Shown: piece by piece, positions 1 to 7,739 of the stretch
Layout of the letters: the number at the start of each line of letters is the position of its first letter
Position numbering within the stretch: the stretch's first letter is position 1
Assembly: GCA_002297545.1 (NCBI GenBank)
Contig: DBLZ01000046.1
Location: 1-20,730, forward strand
DNA length: 20,730 bases
Direction: 5' to 3'
Origin: Prevotellaceae bacterium UBA711
GTDB lineage: Bacteria > Bacteroidota > Bacteroidia > Bacteroidales > Bacteroidaceae
Notes under the pieces: generated by a model
Seen by the model: only the letters and a program-made list of their open reading frames with translations
Database searches by the model: none
Told to the model about the DNA's origin: nothing
Program-made: the position numbers and the translations under genes

Positions 1-308
1 CGCTCTTCGGACTGCGGCGTTCCGGCCGTGGCGCCGCGCCGTATGGCAATAACGTTCACTGCGCCTATCTTCCGCGCCTCGGGGCTGATGTCGTCCAGCT
101 GCGGGATGATGGCCTCCTTGTGCGGTATGGTGCAGTTGAGTCCGCGCAGCATGGGGTGTTGTCTGACGATGTCGCGCAACATTCTTGCGTCTGGTATCTC
201 GAAGTTCAGATATTCGGCATCGATGCCCTCCCTCATGAACTTTTCGGTGAAGAACCGCCTGCTGAAGCTATGCCCCAAGGGGTAGCCTATAAGTCCGTAT
301 TCCGTCAT
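1..308 (-). CDS. aroE: Shikimate dehydrogenase, N-terminal part (3' end outside window)
   Basis: AroE reduces 3-dehydroshikimate to shikimate with NADPH in the cytoplasmic chorismate pathway. Only the first 102 residues are present because the gene runs off the left edge. The substrate-binding half is recognisable: it opens MTEYGLIGYPLGHSFSRRFF, which carries the SxS shikimate-binding motif (HSFSR), and later has NCTIPHKE with the catalytic lysine and GAVNV. The start ATG (306-308) overlaps the TGA of the upstream lipoprotein gene as ATGA, so the two are probably translationally coupled and share the promoter near 1135-1166. No frameshift is visible in the part present. Family assignment is secure; the cofactor-binding half cannot be checked. 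Confidence 0.93.
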   Translation of the reverse strand, partial: MTEYGLIGYPLGHSFSRRFFTEKFMREGIDAEYLNFEIPDARMLRDIVRQHPMLRGLNCTIPHKEAIIPQLDDISPEARKIGAVNVIAIRRGATAGTPQSEE

Positions 309-1123
309 TTGGCCGTAATGTGAAAACAACCTTGTTTTACCTCGTACTTGATGTGGCACAAACCCTCCCTGCGCACGTCGCGCAACACTTCTGCCAAAAT
401 CCACTTCAGCGTGTCGTTCTGTACGTCGCGCCGGCTCTCGTTGGGCGGAGTCACGGTGTGATACCTGTTGTAGGGTATGTCGAACGTAGTTCCGTAGCGG
501 TGGCATGATTCGGGAGATGCGTTGGGGTTGATGCGCATCAGTCGGTGTACATCCTCCTCGGTGCGCAATACGCTGCTCACCAGTATCTTGTGCAGAGGTA
601 TGCCCTTGACGTGCAACGAGTCCAGATAGTTCCTGGCGATGGTCTCCAGTATCATTGCCGCATGTGGCACCAGATACGGTATGCTGCGGTTCATGTCGGG
701 GTCAATCCTGTAGTACGGGTTGGAGCCGATGTACACCAGTTCCTTTTTCCTGTTTTCTGCCTCCTCGCGGTTTTGCACCGGACGTATGCCGTGTTTGCGT
801 GCGCTCTTTATCTGTTCGTCCTGCAAATCGGGGAAGCAGTTTGTGTACGATGGCACGGAGTATATGGGATGTGGTCTGTTGCCTTTTCGTGTGGTTGTGA
901 TGACCTGCCTCGGTTCCGTGTGGGGCATCTCCTGTGCGACGCTGTCGTGCATCGCTACGCTGTCCTGTGTGCCGGCATTTCGTGCCGGCACACAGGACAC
1001 TATGTTATTCTCGTTTTCGGAGGGTTGCACCGTGCTGCACCCCGTTGCCCATCGTATCAGTCCCAGTATCCCTACCACGCTGCAAAAGGTGGCCAGGTAA
1101 TAGTTTTTCTTAAGTCGTCTCAT
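305..1123 (-). CDS. DUF5715-like lipoprotein, possible M15-type peptidase fold
   Basis: A 272-residue protein starting MRRLKKNYYLATFCSVVG. The N-terminus is basic, then hydrophobic, then reaches WATGCST, whose cysteine could be a lipobox, so the protein is probably exported and membrane-anchored. A polar, low-complexity linker follows. The C-terminal half carries SSVLRTEEDV, then SCHRYGTTFDI, then HIKYEV. These resemble the SxHxxGxAxD and terminal His/Glu region of M15 D,D-carboxypeptidases, though the third metal ligand is not certain. I recognise it as the Bacteroidetes DUF5715 group, whose function is not established. A start at 1165 is possible in frame, but the ATG at 1123 lies just downstream of the TAACTTTG box and gives a better N-terminus. 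It overlaps aroE by four bases (ATGA). Confidence 0.75.
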   Translation of the reverse strand: MRRLKKNYYLATFCSVVGILGLIRWATGCSTVQPSENENNIVSCVPARNAGTQDSVAMHDSVAQEMPHTEPRQVITTTRKGNRPHPIYSVPSYTNCFPDLQDEQIKSARKHGIRPVQNREEAENRKKELVYIGSNPYYRIDPDMNRSIPYLVPHAAMILETIARNYLDSLHVKGIPLHKILVSSVLRTEEDVHRLMRINPNASPESCHRYGTTFDIPYNRYHTVTPPNESRRDVQNDTLKWILAEVLRDVRREGLCHIKYEVKQGCFHITAK

Positions 1124-1134
1124 GGTTTTCGGCA

Positions 1135-1166
1135 CAAAGTTACGGCAAAACGGGTTATATTCCAAA
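1135..1166 (-). promoter_or_regulatory. Bacteroidetes-type promoter for the lipoprotein-aroE operon
   Basis: On the minus strand a -33 TTTG (1163-1166) is separated by 20 bases from a -7 box TAACTTTG (1135-1142). Both fit the Bacteroidetes primary sigma consensus TTTG/TAnnTTTG. The predicted transcription start lies near 1129-1131, leaving only about 5-8 bases before the ATG at 1123. Confidence 0.7.
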
Positions 1167-1175
1167 TATAATGCG

Positions 1176-1183
1176 TAACTTTG
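1176..1183 (+). promoter_or_regulatory. -7 box of the phoH-purC-menG operon
   Basis: TAACTTTG fits TAnnTTTG and sits about 30 bases ahead of the chosen phoH ATG (1213). It lies inside the longer reading frame that begins at 1171, which argues against the 1171 start. No good TTTG is seen 20 bases upstream. It is back to back with the divergent promoter at 1135-1166. Confidence 0.6.
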
Positions 1184-1212
1184 TCCTCAAAATAACACGA
1201 CTTGCCCACTTA

Positions 1213-2169
1213 ATGATAGAAAAGCATATCATACTGGAAGACGTTGACCCTGTGGTGTTCTACGGGGTGAACAATGCCAATATCCAGATGGTAAAAGCCT
1301 TGTACCCCAAGCTGCGTATCGTGGCTCGCGGCAATGTGTTGCATGTGATGGGCGACGAGTTGGAGATGTCGGCCTTGGAGGAGAGCGTGGAGAAGTTGCA
1401 GCAGCACTGCCTGAAGTACAACAGTCTCACAGAGGAGGATATACTCCACATTCTGCGGGGTGAGCGGGTCAGCCGCGACGGAGTGGAAGGCGTGGTGGTC
1501 TACAGCGTCACGGGTAAGCCCATTGCGGCACGCAGCGAGAACCAGCAGAGGCTGGTGAAGGCATATCAGGAGAACGATATGATCTTTGCCACGGGCCCGG
1601 CAGGTAGCGGCAAGACCTACATGAGCATAGCCCTGGCGGTGCGCTCCTTGAAAAACAAGGAGATACGCAAGATAATCCTCTCCCGTCCTGCCGTGGAGGC
1701 AGGCGAGAAGTTGGGCTTCCTGCCCGGTGACATGAGAGACAAAATTGATCCCTATCTGCAACCACTCTATGATGCCCTGGAGGACATGATCCCTGCCCAG
1801 AAGTTGCGCGAGATGATGGAGCATAATATCATACAGATAGCTCCCCTGGCCTTCATGCGCGGCCGGACGCTGAACGATGCTGTTGTCATACTGGATGAGG
1901 CTCAGAACACCACCACGGCGCAGATCAAGATGTTCCTCACCCGCATGGGTGTCAATACCAAGATGATCGTCACCGGCGACTGTTCCCAGGTGGACCTCCC
2001 TCGCGGGATACGCAGCGGATTGTCCGAGGCCATGGAGATACTGCAAGGCGTGCCGGGCATAGGCTTTGTGCAGATGACCCGCAAGGACATCGTGCGCCAC
2101 AGGTTGGTGACCAGGATAGTGGAGGCATACGACAAGCATAAGCATCTAACAGACAACATACAATCATGA
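1213..2169 (+). CDS. phoH: PhoH-family ATPase
   Basis: A 318-residue PhoH/PhoL-type P-loop ATPase of the cytoplasm. Walker A GPAGSGKT lies at about residues 128-135, the Walker B-like VVILDEAQN at about 225-232, and VTGDCSQVDLP follows near 253, all typical of PhoH. The N-terminal ~110 residues form the small domain of the long PhoH forms. The family is linked to RNA metabolism (it is often next to ybeY or RNases), but its precise role is not settled. I take the ATG at 1213 (MIEKHIILED) because the frame upstream contains the -7 promoter box. The stop overlaps the purC start as ATGA, so purC is probably translationally coupled. Confidence 0.92.
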   Translation: MIEKHIILEDVDPVVFYGVNNANIQMVKALYPKLRIVARGNVLHVMGDELEMSALEESVEKLQQHCLKYNSLTEEDILHILRGERVSRDGVEGVVVYSVTGKPIAARSENQQRLVKAYQENDMIFATGPAGSGKTYMSIALAVRSLKNKEIRKIILSRPAVEAGEKLGFLPGDMRDKIDPYLQPLYDALEDMIPAQKLREMMEHNIIQIAPLAFMRGRTLNDAVVILDEAQNTTTAQIKMFLTRMGVNTKMIVTGDCSQVDLPRGIRSGLSEAMEILQGVPGIGFVQMTRKDIVRHRLVTRIVEAYDKHKHLTDNIQS

Positions 2170-3116
2170 AAGCATTAACCCGTACCGATTTCAGCCTGCC
2201 CGGGCAGGTGAGCGTTTATCACGGCAAGGTCCGCGACGTGTATGACATCAATGGTGACCTTCTGGTGATGGTGGCCACAGACCGCATTTCGGCCTTCGAT
2301 GTCATTCTTCCCAAGGGCATCCCCTTCAAGGGACAGTGCCTCAATCAGATTGCCGCCTCCTTCCTGGATGCCACCTCCGACATTGTTCCCAACTGGAAGC
2401 TGGCCACACCCGACCCCATGGTTACTGTGGGACTGAAGGCCGAAGGTTTCCGTGTGGAAATGATCATCCGCGGTTACCTTACCGGTTCTGCCTGGCGTGA
2501 GTACAAGAACGGTTGTCGCGAGATTTGCGGTGTGCGTCTGCCCGACGGCATGCGCGAGAACGAGCGTTTCCCCGAGCCCATCATCACTCCCACCACCAAG
2601 GCTGAGGAGGGGCACGACGAGAACATCAGCAAGGAGGAAATCATTGCCAAGGGCATCGTAAGCCGCGAGGACTACGAGCAGATGGAGAAGTACACCCGCG
2701 CCCTCTTCCAGCGTGGCACCGAGATTGCTGCAAAGATGGGCCTGATATTGGTGGACACAAAGTACGAGTTCGGCAAGCGCGACGGCAAGGTTATTCTCAT
2801 TGACGAGATACACACGCCCGACAGCTCACGTTATTTCTATGCCGAGGGCTACGAGGAGAAGTTTGAACAGGGGCAGCCTCAGAAACAGCTCTCCAAGGAA
2901 TTTGTGCGCCAGTGGTTGATAGAGCACAATTTCATGAACCGCCCTGGCGATGTCATGCCCGAAATCACCGACGAGTACGCACAGAGCGTCAGTGACCGCT
3001 ATATAGAACTATACGAGCACATCACCGGAACAAAGTTCGTGCCTGCCGACAGCGATGGAGACATCCAGGCACGCATAGAGCGCAATGTAACAGAGTGGCT
3101 GGAGGCCAACAAGTAA
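2166..3116 (+). CDS. purC: Phosphoribosylaminoimidazole-succinocarboxamide synthase (SAICAR synthetase)
   Basis: PurC joins CAIR and aspartate using ATP to make SAICAR in de novo purine synthesis. The 316-residue protein is full length. Recognisable parts are the N-terminal GKVRDVYD, the DRISAFDVILP signature near residues 39-49, IIRGYLTGSAWREY, and the late IDEIHTPDSSRY signature. The form is the longer type with an insert (GMRENERFPEPIITPTTKAE). The start ATG overlaps the phoH stop, and menG follows after 15 bases, so the three genes look like one transcript. Confidence 0.97.
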   Translation: MKALTRTDFSLPGQVSVYHGKVRDVYDINGDLLVMVATDRISAFDVILPKGIPFKGQCLNQIAASFLDATSDIVPNWKLATPDPMVTVGLKAEGFRVEMIIRGYLTGSAWREYKNGCREICGVRLPDGMRENERFPEPIITPTTKAEEGHDENISKEEIIAKGIVSREDYEQMEKYTRALFQRGTEIAAKMGLILVDTKYEFGKRDGKVILIDEIHTPDSSRYFYAEGYEEKFEQGQPQKQLSKEFVRQWLIEHNFMNRPGDVMPEITDEYAQSVSDRYIELYEHITGTKFVPADSDGDIQARIERNVTEWLEANK

Positions 3117-3131
3117 CCTCTGCTGCGAGGC

Positions 3132-3878
3132 ATGGCATATAATCAAGAGGAAATCAAGCCATACTCCCGTCAGGGGGAAAAGGTACAGCAGGTGGAGGCA
3201 ATGTTCGATGGCATTGCTCCCACCTATGACTTTCTTAACCATGCCCTCAGCCTGGGCATAGACAAAGGGTGGCGTAAGAAAGCCATCCGTGCTTTGGGAC
3301 AATATGCTCCACAGCGTGTCCTTGATGTGGCCACCGGCACAGGAGACTTCGCCCTGCTCACCGCACGCCTGCTGCACCCCGGGGAAATTGTTGGTGTTGA
3401 TATTAGCGAAGGCATGATGGAAGTGGCGCGCCGCAAGGTGGAGGAACAGACCGGGGCGCTGCGAGGTACGCAAATAAGTTTCCGTAAGGACGACTGCATG
3501 CACCTCGGTTTCTCGGATGCTGTGTTCGATGCCGTCACCGTGGCCTACGGTGTGAGGAATTTTCAGGACCTTGATGCAGGGCTGGCAGAGATGTACCGTG
3601 TGCTCCGTCCAGGAGGCCACCTGTTGATAGTTGAACTTGCCACACCGCCGCACTTTCCCATGCGCCAGCTTTTCTATCTTTATTCTCATGTAATCATGCC
3701 CTTGGTAGGCCGTATGGTCAGCGGAGACAGCCGTGCATACACTTATTTGCCTGCCACCATGGAGGTTTTTCCTCAGGGCGAGGTGATGGAGGGCATTCTG
3801 CGCAAGGCCGGTTTTGCCGATGTACAATGGCGCCGATTTACTTTCGGTATCTGCACGATGTATCTGGCAGGGAAGTAG
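3132..3878 (+). CDS. menG: Demethylmenaquinone methyltransferase (UbiE/MenG family)
   Basis: A 248-residue class I SAM-dependent methyltransferase that performs the last step of menaquinone synthesis, methylating demethylmenaquinone. Evidence: FDGIAPTYDFLNHALSLGID near the N-terminus, the SAM-binding VLDVATGTGDFA, then VAYGVRNFQD and the RPGGHLLIVELATP signature. The length matches the family. Anaerobic Bacteroidetes use menaquinone, so MenG is a better name than UbiE, which also acts on ubiquinone precursors. It follows purC by 15 bases and ends five bases ahead of the truncated nuclease gene. Confidence 0.95.
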   Translation: MAYNQEEIKPYSRQGEKVQQVEAMFDGIAPTYDFLNHALSLGIDKGWRKKAIRALGQYAPQRVLDVATGTGDFALLTARLLHPGEIVGVDISEGMMEVARRKVEEQTGALRGTQISFRKDDCMHLGFSDAVFDAVTVAYGVRNFQDLDAGLAEMYRVLRPGGHLLIVELATPPHFPMRQLFYLYSHVIMPLVGRMVSGDSRAYTYLPATMEVFPQGEVMEGILRKAGFADVQWRRFTFGICTMYLAGK

Positions 3879-3882
3879 TACG

Positions 3883-4674
3883 ATGGTCAAGTGCACAGGT
3901 TTGCCAATTGCGCAACCACTGGTTTCGCAATTAGGCCAGTGTAATGTAATACTTCCCATAAGACATTTGCCGTGGGCGCATAATCTCATACTGCTGCAGC
4001 AGGTCAAGGACATCCGTGCACGTTATTGGTATATGATACAATGTATAACCTCGCATTGGTCAAAACGTTACCTCCAGGAAGCCATAAGACTTGACGATTA
4101 CGGCAAGCATGGGGCGTTGGCAAACAATTTCGCAGACACCCTGCCGGCGCCTGAGGCCGATGATGTGAAGTTGATGCTCAAAGACCCGTACATATTCGAT
4201 ATGTTGACGTTTACCGGGCAATACAATGAGCGTGATGTGGAAATCGGCTTGGTCATGCACGTAGAGAAGTTTCTTGTTGAAATGGGGGCCGGTTTTGCCT
4301 TCATGGGGAGACAGTATCATATAGAGGTGTCTGGCGACGACTACTATATCGACATATTGATGTACAATGTCTTTCTACACCGCTATTTGGTGATTGAGTT
4401 GAAAGACACGGAGTTCATGCCAGAATATATCGGCAAATTGAATTTCTATTGCTCTGCAGTGGACGACATCCTTTGTCGTGAGGGCGATAATCGTACCATC
4501 GGGTTGCTGCTTTGCAAGACCAAAGACCGTATCAAGGCCGAATACGCTTTGCGTGATATACAGAAGCCTATAGGCATTTCCGACTACGAACTGGGACAAG
4601 CATTACCCAAAAACTTCCGCGGCAGCCTGCCAACTATTGAAGAAATAGAGCAAGAGCTGGAGGCCAACATTTAA
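3883..4674 (+). pseudogene. YhcG (DUF1016) PD-(D/E)XK nuclease gene, 5'-truncated
   Basis: The reading frame matches the DUF1016/YhcG family, but the first ~80-100 residues of the usual N-terminal domain are absent. The ATG at 3883 gives 263 residues whose first recognisable part is HLPWAHNLILLQQVKDIRAR, the end of the N-terminal domain. The nuclease domain is intact: KDPYIFDMLTF (about residue 100), GAGFAFMGRQYHIEV, then the catalytic Asp of YYIDILMY (~157) and Glu-x-Lys of VIELK (~172-174), followed by GKLNFYCSAVDD and IGLLLCKTKD. Family members are structure-guided or RM-linked nucleases of uncertain role. The intact menG upstream leaves no room for the missing domain. The frame is still open and may be translated, so calling it a pseudogene is an inference. 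Confidence 0.7.
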
Positions 4675-4698
4675 GAAAGCTGATGTGACTTATGGCTT

Positions 4699-4758
4699 AC
4701 CACCATTGACGGTCTAATGGCCGGATTGGCTTAAACGCGAGGCTATGTAAATGGTGGT
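4699..4758. repeat. Inverted repeat with an alternative inner hairpin
   Basis: ACCACCATT (4699-4707) pairs perfectly with AATGGTGGT (4750-4758). The left arm can instead pair locally: CCATT (4703-4707) with AATGG (4716-4720). The two structures exclude each other. The element lies between the yhcG fragment and pyrK in a 193-base gap. Confidence 0.4.
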
Positions 4759-4829
4759 GTGAAAGGTGTTATCTGTACATGCCGGGCTTTTTGTTGGGCA
4801 TTTATTACCGAAATGTCGGGAGTTATTTG

Positions 4830-4837
4830 TATCTTTA
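4830..4837 (+). promoter_or_regulatory. Possible -7 box for pyrKD
   Basis: TATCTTTA matches seven of the eight TAnnTTTG positions (final G is A) about 30 bases before the pyrK ATG. No clear -33 TTTG is present, so this is tentative. Its position supports the start at 4868 rather than the longer frame from 4766. Confidence 0.35.
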
Positions 4838-4867
4838 CGCGAATTATATATAATAACAAGGTATATT

Positions 4868-5650
4868 ATGTCACTGAAGAAGCATGTCATAGACCTGAAA
4901 GTGGTTTCGCGCGTGGCTTTGGGCGACCGTTTTGTGTTGCTCAAGTGCACCGACTCTGTTGCACAGTTGCCCCCGATGATGCCGGGACAGTTTGCCCAGT
5001 TACGTGTAGATGGCAGCAAGGAGACATTCCTGCGCCGTCCAATTAGCATCAACTATGTGGACACCAAGACCAATCAGATATGGTTCCTCATTCAGTTGGT
5101 GGGTAGTGGCAGCCGTGCCCTCGGCCGTTTGAACGAGGGCGACACGCTGAATGCACTACTGCCTTTGGGCAACGGCTTCTCCATGCCCGTGAGTGCATCA
5201 CAGAAGCACTTGCTGGTTGGTGGAGGCGTGGGTACGGCACCCATGCTCTATATGGGAGCGCAGATGGCCCTCATGGGCATGCGGCCCACGTTTCTGTTGG
5301 GAGCGCGCACCAAGGATATGCTCCTGCAGATAGAAGAATTTGAACGTGTCGGTGATGTGTATGTGACCACAGAGGACGGTTCGGCAGGAGAGAAGGGTTT
5401 CGTTACCCAGCACTCCATACTGCAGAAGCAGAAGTTTGACCGCATTTCGGTCTGCGGCCCGTCGCCCATGATGAAAGCTGTGGCCCGTGTGGCCCGCGAG
5501 AAAGGTATCCCCTGCGAGGTGTCGCTGGAGAACATGATGGCATGTGGCCTGGGCGCATGCCTCTGCTGCGTGGAGAAGACTGTGAAGGGCAATGTGTGCG
5601 TTTGCACCGAGGGCCCTGTATTCGATATTAAGGAACTAACTTGGGAATAG
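4868..5650 (+). CDS. pyrK: Dihydroorotate dehydrogenase B, electron transfer subunit
   Basis: PyrK carries FAD and a 2Fe-2S cluster and passes electrons from dihydroorotate oxidation in PyrD to NAD+. From the ATG at 4868 (MSLKKHVIDLKVVSRV) the protein has 260 residues, the usual length; the frame extends upstream, but that part resembles nothing and crosses a possible promoter. The FAD-binding motif RRPIS lies at ~56-60, the nucleotide-binding GGGVGTAP at ~118-125, and the iron-sulfur cysteines follow C-x4-C-x2-C-x11-C (C216, C221, C224, C236). One base separates its stop from the pyrD ATG. Confidence 0.95.
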   Translation: MSLKKHVIDLKVVSRVALGDRFVLLKCTDSVAQLPPMMPGQFAQLRVDGSKETFLRRPISINYVDTKTNQIWFLIQLVGSGSRALGRLNEGDTLNALLPLGNGFSMPVSASQKHLLVGGGVGTAPMLYMGAQMALMGMRPTFLLGARTKDMLLQIEEFERVGDVYVTTEDGSAGEKGFVTQHSILQKQKFDRISVCGPSPMMKAVARVAREKGIPCEVSLENMMACGLGACLCCVEKTVKGNVCVCTEGPVFDIKELTWE

Positions 5651-5651
5651 T

Positions 5652-6560
5652 ATGGCAAATCTGACAACAAACATAGGTGCCCTGGAGATGAAGAATCCCG
5701 TGATGACGGCCAGCGGCACCTTTGGTTACGGTATAGAATTTAGCGACCTTGTGGACCTTTCCGGCATTGGCGGCATCATTGTGAAGGGGACAACGTTTTA
5801 TCCGCGCCAGGGCAATGACTATCCCCGTATGGCGGAAACGCCGAGTGGCATGCTCAACTGTGTGGGCCTGCAGAACAAGGGCGTGCGGTATTTCTGCGAG
5901 AGCATTTATCCGAAGATACGCAAGATAGACACACAGATGGTGGTGAACGTCTCCGGCTCTTCACCCGAGGACTATGCCAGATGCGCCGAGTGCATAGCGG
6001 ACTTGGAGGATATACATGCCATAGAACTGAATATATCTTGTCCCAACGTGCATGATGGTGGCATGGCTTTCGGTGTGACAACCGAGGGTGCTGCCGGTGT
6101 GGTGCGTGCGGTGAGAAAGGCCTATGCCAAGACACTGATAGTGAAGCTTTCACCAAATGTCACCGATATCGTAAGCATAGCCAAGGCTGTGGAAGCCGAA
6201 GGTGCCGATGCGGTGAGCCTGATAAATACGCTCATGGGCACGGCCATTGATATAGAAAAGCGTCGTCGCATGTTGTCAATCGGTACGGGCGGACTGTCTG
6301 GTCCCTGCGTGAAGCCAGTAGCTTTGCGTATGGTGTACCAGGTGGCGCATGGTGTGAAGATTCCGGTAATAGGACTTGGCGGTATTGCCAGTGCCAAGGA
6401 TGCAATAGAGTTCATCATGGCCGGAGCCAGTGCCGTAGAGATAGGTACTGCCAATTTCATAGATCCTGCCATTTCGGTCAAGGTTGCCCGCGGCATAGAC
6501 GAATGGCTGGACGCGCACAAGGTGGCCTCGGTTAGGGATATCATTGGTGTGGCTGAGTAG
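5652..6560 (+). CDS. pyrD: Dihydroorotate dehydrogenase B (NAD+), catalytic subunit
   Basis: The FMN-containing class 1B subunit oxidises dihydroorotate to orotate in pyrimidine synthesis, in a heterotetramer with PyrK. The 302 residues are full length. Recognisable motifs: NPVMTASGTFGYG near the N-terminus, LNCVGLQNKGV, NISCPNVHDGG containing the class 1 active-site cysteine, the lysine of IVKLSPNVTD, and the phosphate-binding IPVIGLGGIASA. It directly follows pyrK, as expected for a complex with fixed stoichiometry. Confidence 0.97.
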   Translation: MANLTTNIGALEMKNPVMTASGTFGYGIEFSDLVDLSGIGGIIVKGTTFYPRQGNDYPRMAETPSGMLNCVGLQNKGVRYFCESIYPKIRKIDTQMVVNVSGSSPEDYARCAECIADLEDIHAIELNISCPNVHDGGMAFGVTTEGAAGVVRAVRKAYAKTLIVKLSPNVTDIVSIAKAVEAEGADAVSLINTLMGTAIDIEKRRRMLSIGTGGLSGPCVKPVALRMVYQVAHGVKIPVIGLGGIASAKDAIEFIMAGASAVEIGTANFIDPAISVKVARGIDEWLDAHKVASVRDIIGVAE

Positions 6561-6588
6561 TAAGGCTGAAGCAAAACAGTTCGGTCAA

Positions 6589-7464
6589 ATGTGTATGCTA
6601 CGCAATGCGATGACCGCGATAGGACGTGGGATAGGGCAGGTGATGTTTCAGGAGAACGCCTTATCCGGCCTCTTGATGCTGGCGGGACTGGCCTGTGGTT
6701 CATGGCAGGCTGCAGTTCTGGCACTGTCTGGGAATATCGTGGGTGCGCTGACTGCCTATGTCGTCGGTTATGACAGGGAAGACATACGACGTGGACTGTA
6801 TGGCTTCAATGGCACGTTGGTGGGAATAGCTATCGGTGTGTTCTTTACATTGGAGGTGTGGACGTTGATGCTGATGGCGATGGGGGCGGCGTTGTCATCG
6901 CTACTATACCGACGTTGGCCCATGCGTAATGTGATACCTCCGTTCACGGCACCTTTTATTGTTGTGACTTGGTGTCTGTTGGCTTTGGTGCATTGGCAAA
7001 GCCCGGAATTATTGTTGCCATCGTCGCCTGCGATGGTGGAGAGAGTGCCAGATGTGTCCGGAGCCTTTTGCCGTAATATCGGTCAGGTGATGTTTCAGGG
7101 CGCGACATCATGGAGTGGCGCTCTGTTTCTGCTTGGCATTATGGTCAATTCACCACGTCATGCTGTTGTGGCAGTGATGGGGGCAGTATTGCCTTTGCTG
7201 CTCTTCCTTAAAATGGATGGAGGTTTGGCGGAATACAACAACGGCCTATTGGGTTACAATGCCGTGTTGTGTGCCATGGCAGTGGATGCAAAAGGGTGTC
7301 GGGATTTCCTGTGGGGCGTGGTTTCTGTCATATTGTCCCTTGTTCTTCAGGTCTTAGGCATGAAATGTGGATGCATCACCCTCACTGCACCATTTGTCAT
7401 AGCTATGTGGATGACAATGATGCTGCAGCGTATATACAGACCTAAAACAATGTCACAGCAATAG
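6589..7464 (+). CDS. Urea transporter (UT family)
   Basis: A 291-residue, strongly hydrophobic inner-membrane protein with the two-fold internal repeat of the UT family. IGQVMFQENALSG and RGLYGFNGTLVGIAIG in the first half correspond to IGQVMFQGATSWSG and NGLLGYNAVLCAMAV in the second. The urea-transporter signature appears twice as PPFTAPF and LTAPF. It should give channel-like passage of urea or a similar small amide. I chose the ATG at 6589; the frame reaches back to a TTG at 6544 inside pyrD, which is unlikely. It begins 28 bases after pyrD, so it may be co-transcribed. No urease or urea-degrading gene is present in this window. Confidence 0.88.
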   Translation: MCMLRNAMTAIGRGIGQVMFQENALSGLLMLAGLACGSWQAAVLALSGNIVGALTAYVVGYDREDIRRGLYGFNGTLVGIAIGVFFTLEVWTLMLMAMGAALSSLLYRRWPMRNVIPPFTAPFIVVTWCLLALVHWQSPELLLPSSPAMVERVPDVSGAFCRNIGQVMFQGATSWSGALFLLGIMVNSPRHAVVAVMGAVLPLLLFLKMDGGLAEYNNGLLGYNAVLCAMAVDAKGCRDFLWGVVSVILSLVLQVLGMKCGCITLTAPFVIAMWMTMMLQRIYRPKTMSQQ

Positions 7465-7475
7465 TGCGTAAAGGC

Positions 7476-7496
7476 AATATGCTTCGCGCGCGTATT
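7476..7496 (+). terminator. Weak terminator-like hairpin after the urea transporter
   Basis: AATATGC (7476-7482) pairs with GCGTATT (7490-7496) over a 7-base loop, one pair being G-U. It is followed by an AT-rich stretch but no clean T run. Confidence 0.3.
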
Positions 7497-7568
7497 ATTA
7501 TATAAAGGTGTAAAACTGGAGACAGGCCGAAACTGGCAATCTTTTCATAGGTTTTTGGTTCGTTTGAC

Positions 7569-7588
7569 ATTTGGAGTGCACTCCAAAT
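7569..7588. repeat. Perfect 20-bp palindrome
   Basis: ATTTGGAGTGCACTCCAAAT is its own reverse complement, centred on GTGCAC. It can form a cruciform or bind a dimeric protein. It is not next to a start codon: the nearest gene start is 445 bases away. Confidence 0.85.
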
Positions 7589-7647
7589 CCCTAAAGCCCC
7601 CCCAAAAAAACGAGATTGAGGGCAGGCCGTAGCGAGATACGTATTTT

Positions 7648-7739
7648 TGACTCTATTAGAGTCGGGGGCATGACTCTATTAGACTCTCGCCCCTGACATC
7701 AGTAGACTCTCGTCCGTGTTTCTATTGGACTTTCGGATG
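7648..7739. repeat. Four degenerate 23-base tandem units
   Basis: Units at 7648-7670, 7671-7693, 7694-7716 and 7717-7739 have an exact 23-base period. The first two share TGACTCTATTAGA; units 2 and 3 share TAGACTCTCG; unit 4 keeps TCTATTGGACT and TTCG. Unit 1 contains a 15-base palindrome (GACTCTATTAGAGTC), and neighbouring units can pair: TAGAGTC with GACTCTA, and GTCGGGGGC with GCCCCTGAC at one mismatch. There are no distinct spacers, so this is not a CRISPR array. Confidence 0.7.

Noticed and set aside
1210..2145. Long minus-strand open frame opposite phoH
   Set aside because: It mirrors the phoH coding strand, has no domain of its own, and arises from codon bias; phoH has all its motifs.
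6544..6589. TTG-initiated N-terminal extension of the urea transporter inside pyrD
   Set aside because: The added residues are polar and unlike the family; the ATG at 6589 gives a normal N-terminus after pyrD ends.
7648..7739. CRISPR array
   Set aside because: The 23-base units follow one another directly, without constant repeats alternating with unique spacers, and no cas genes are nearby.
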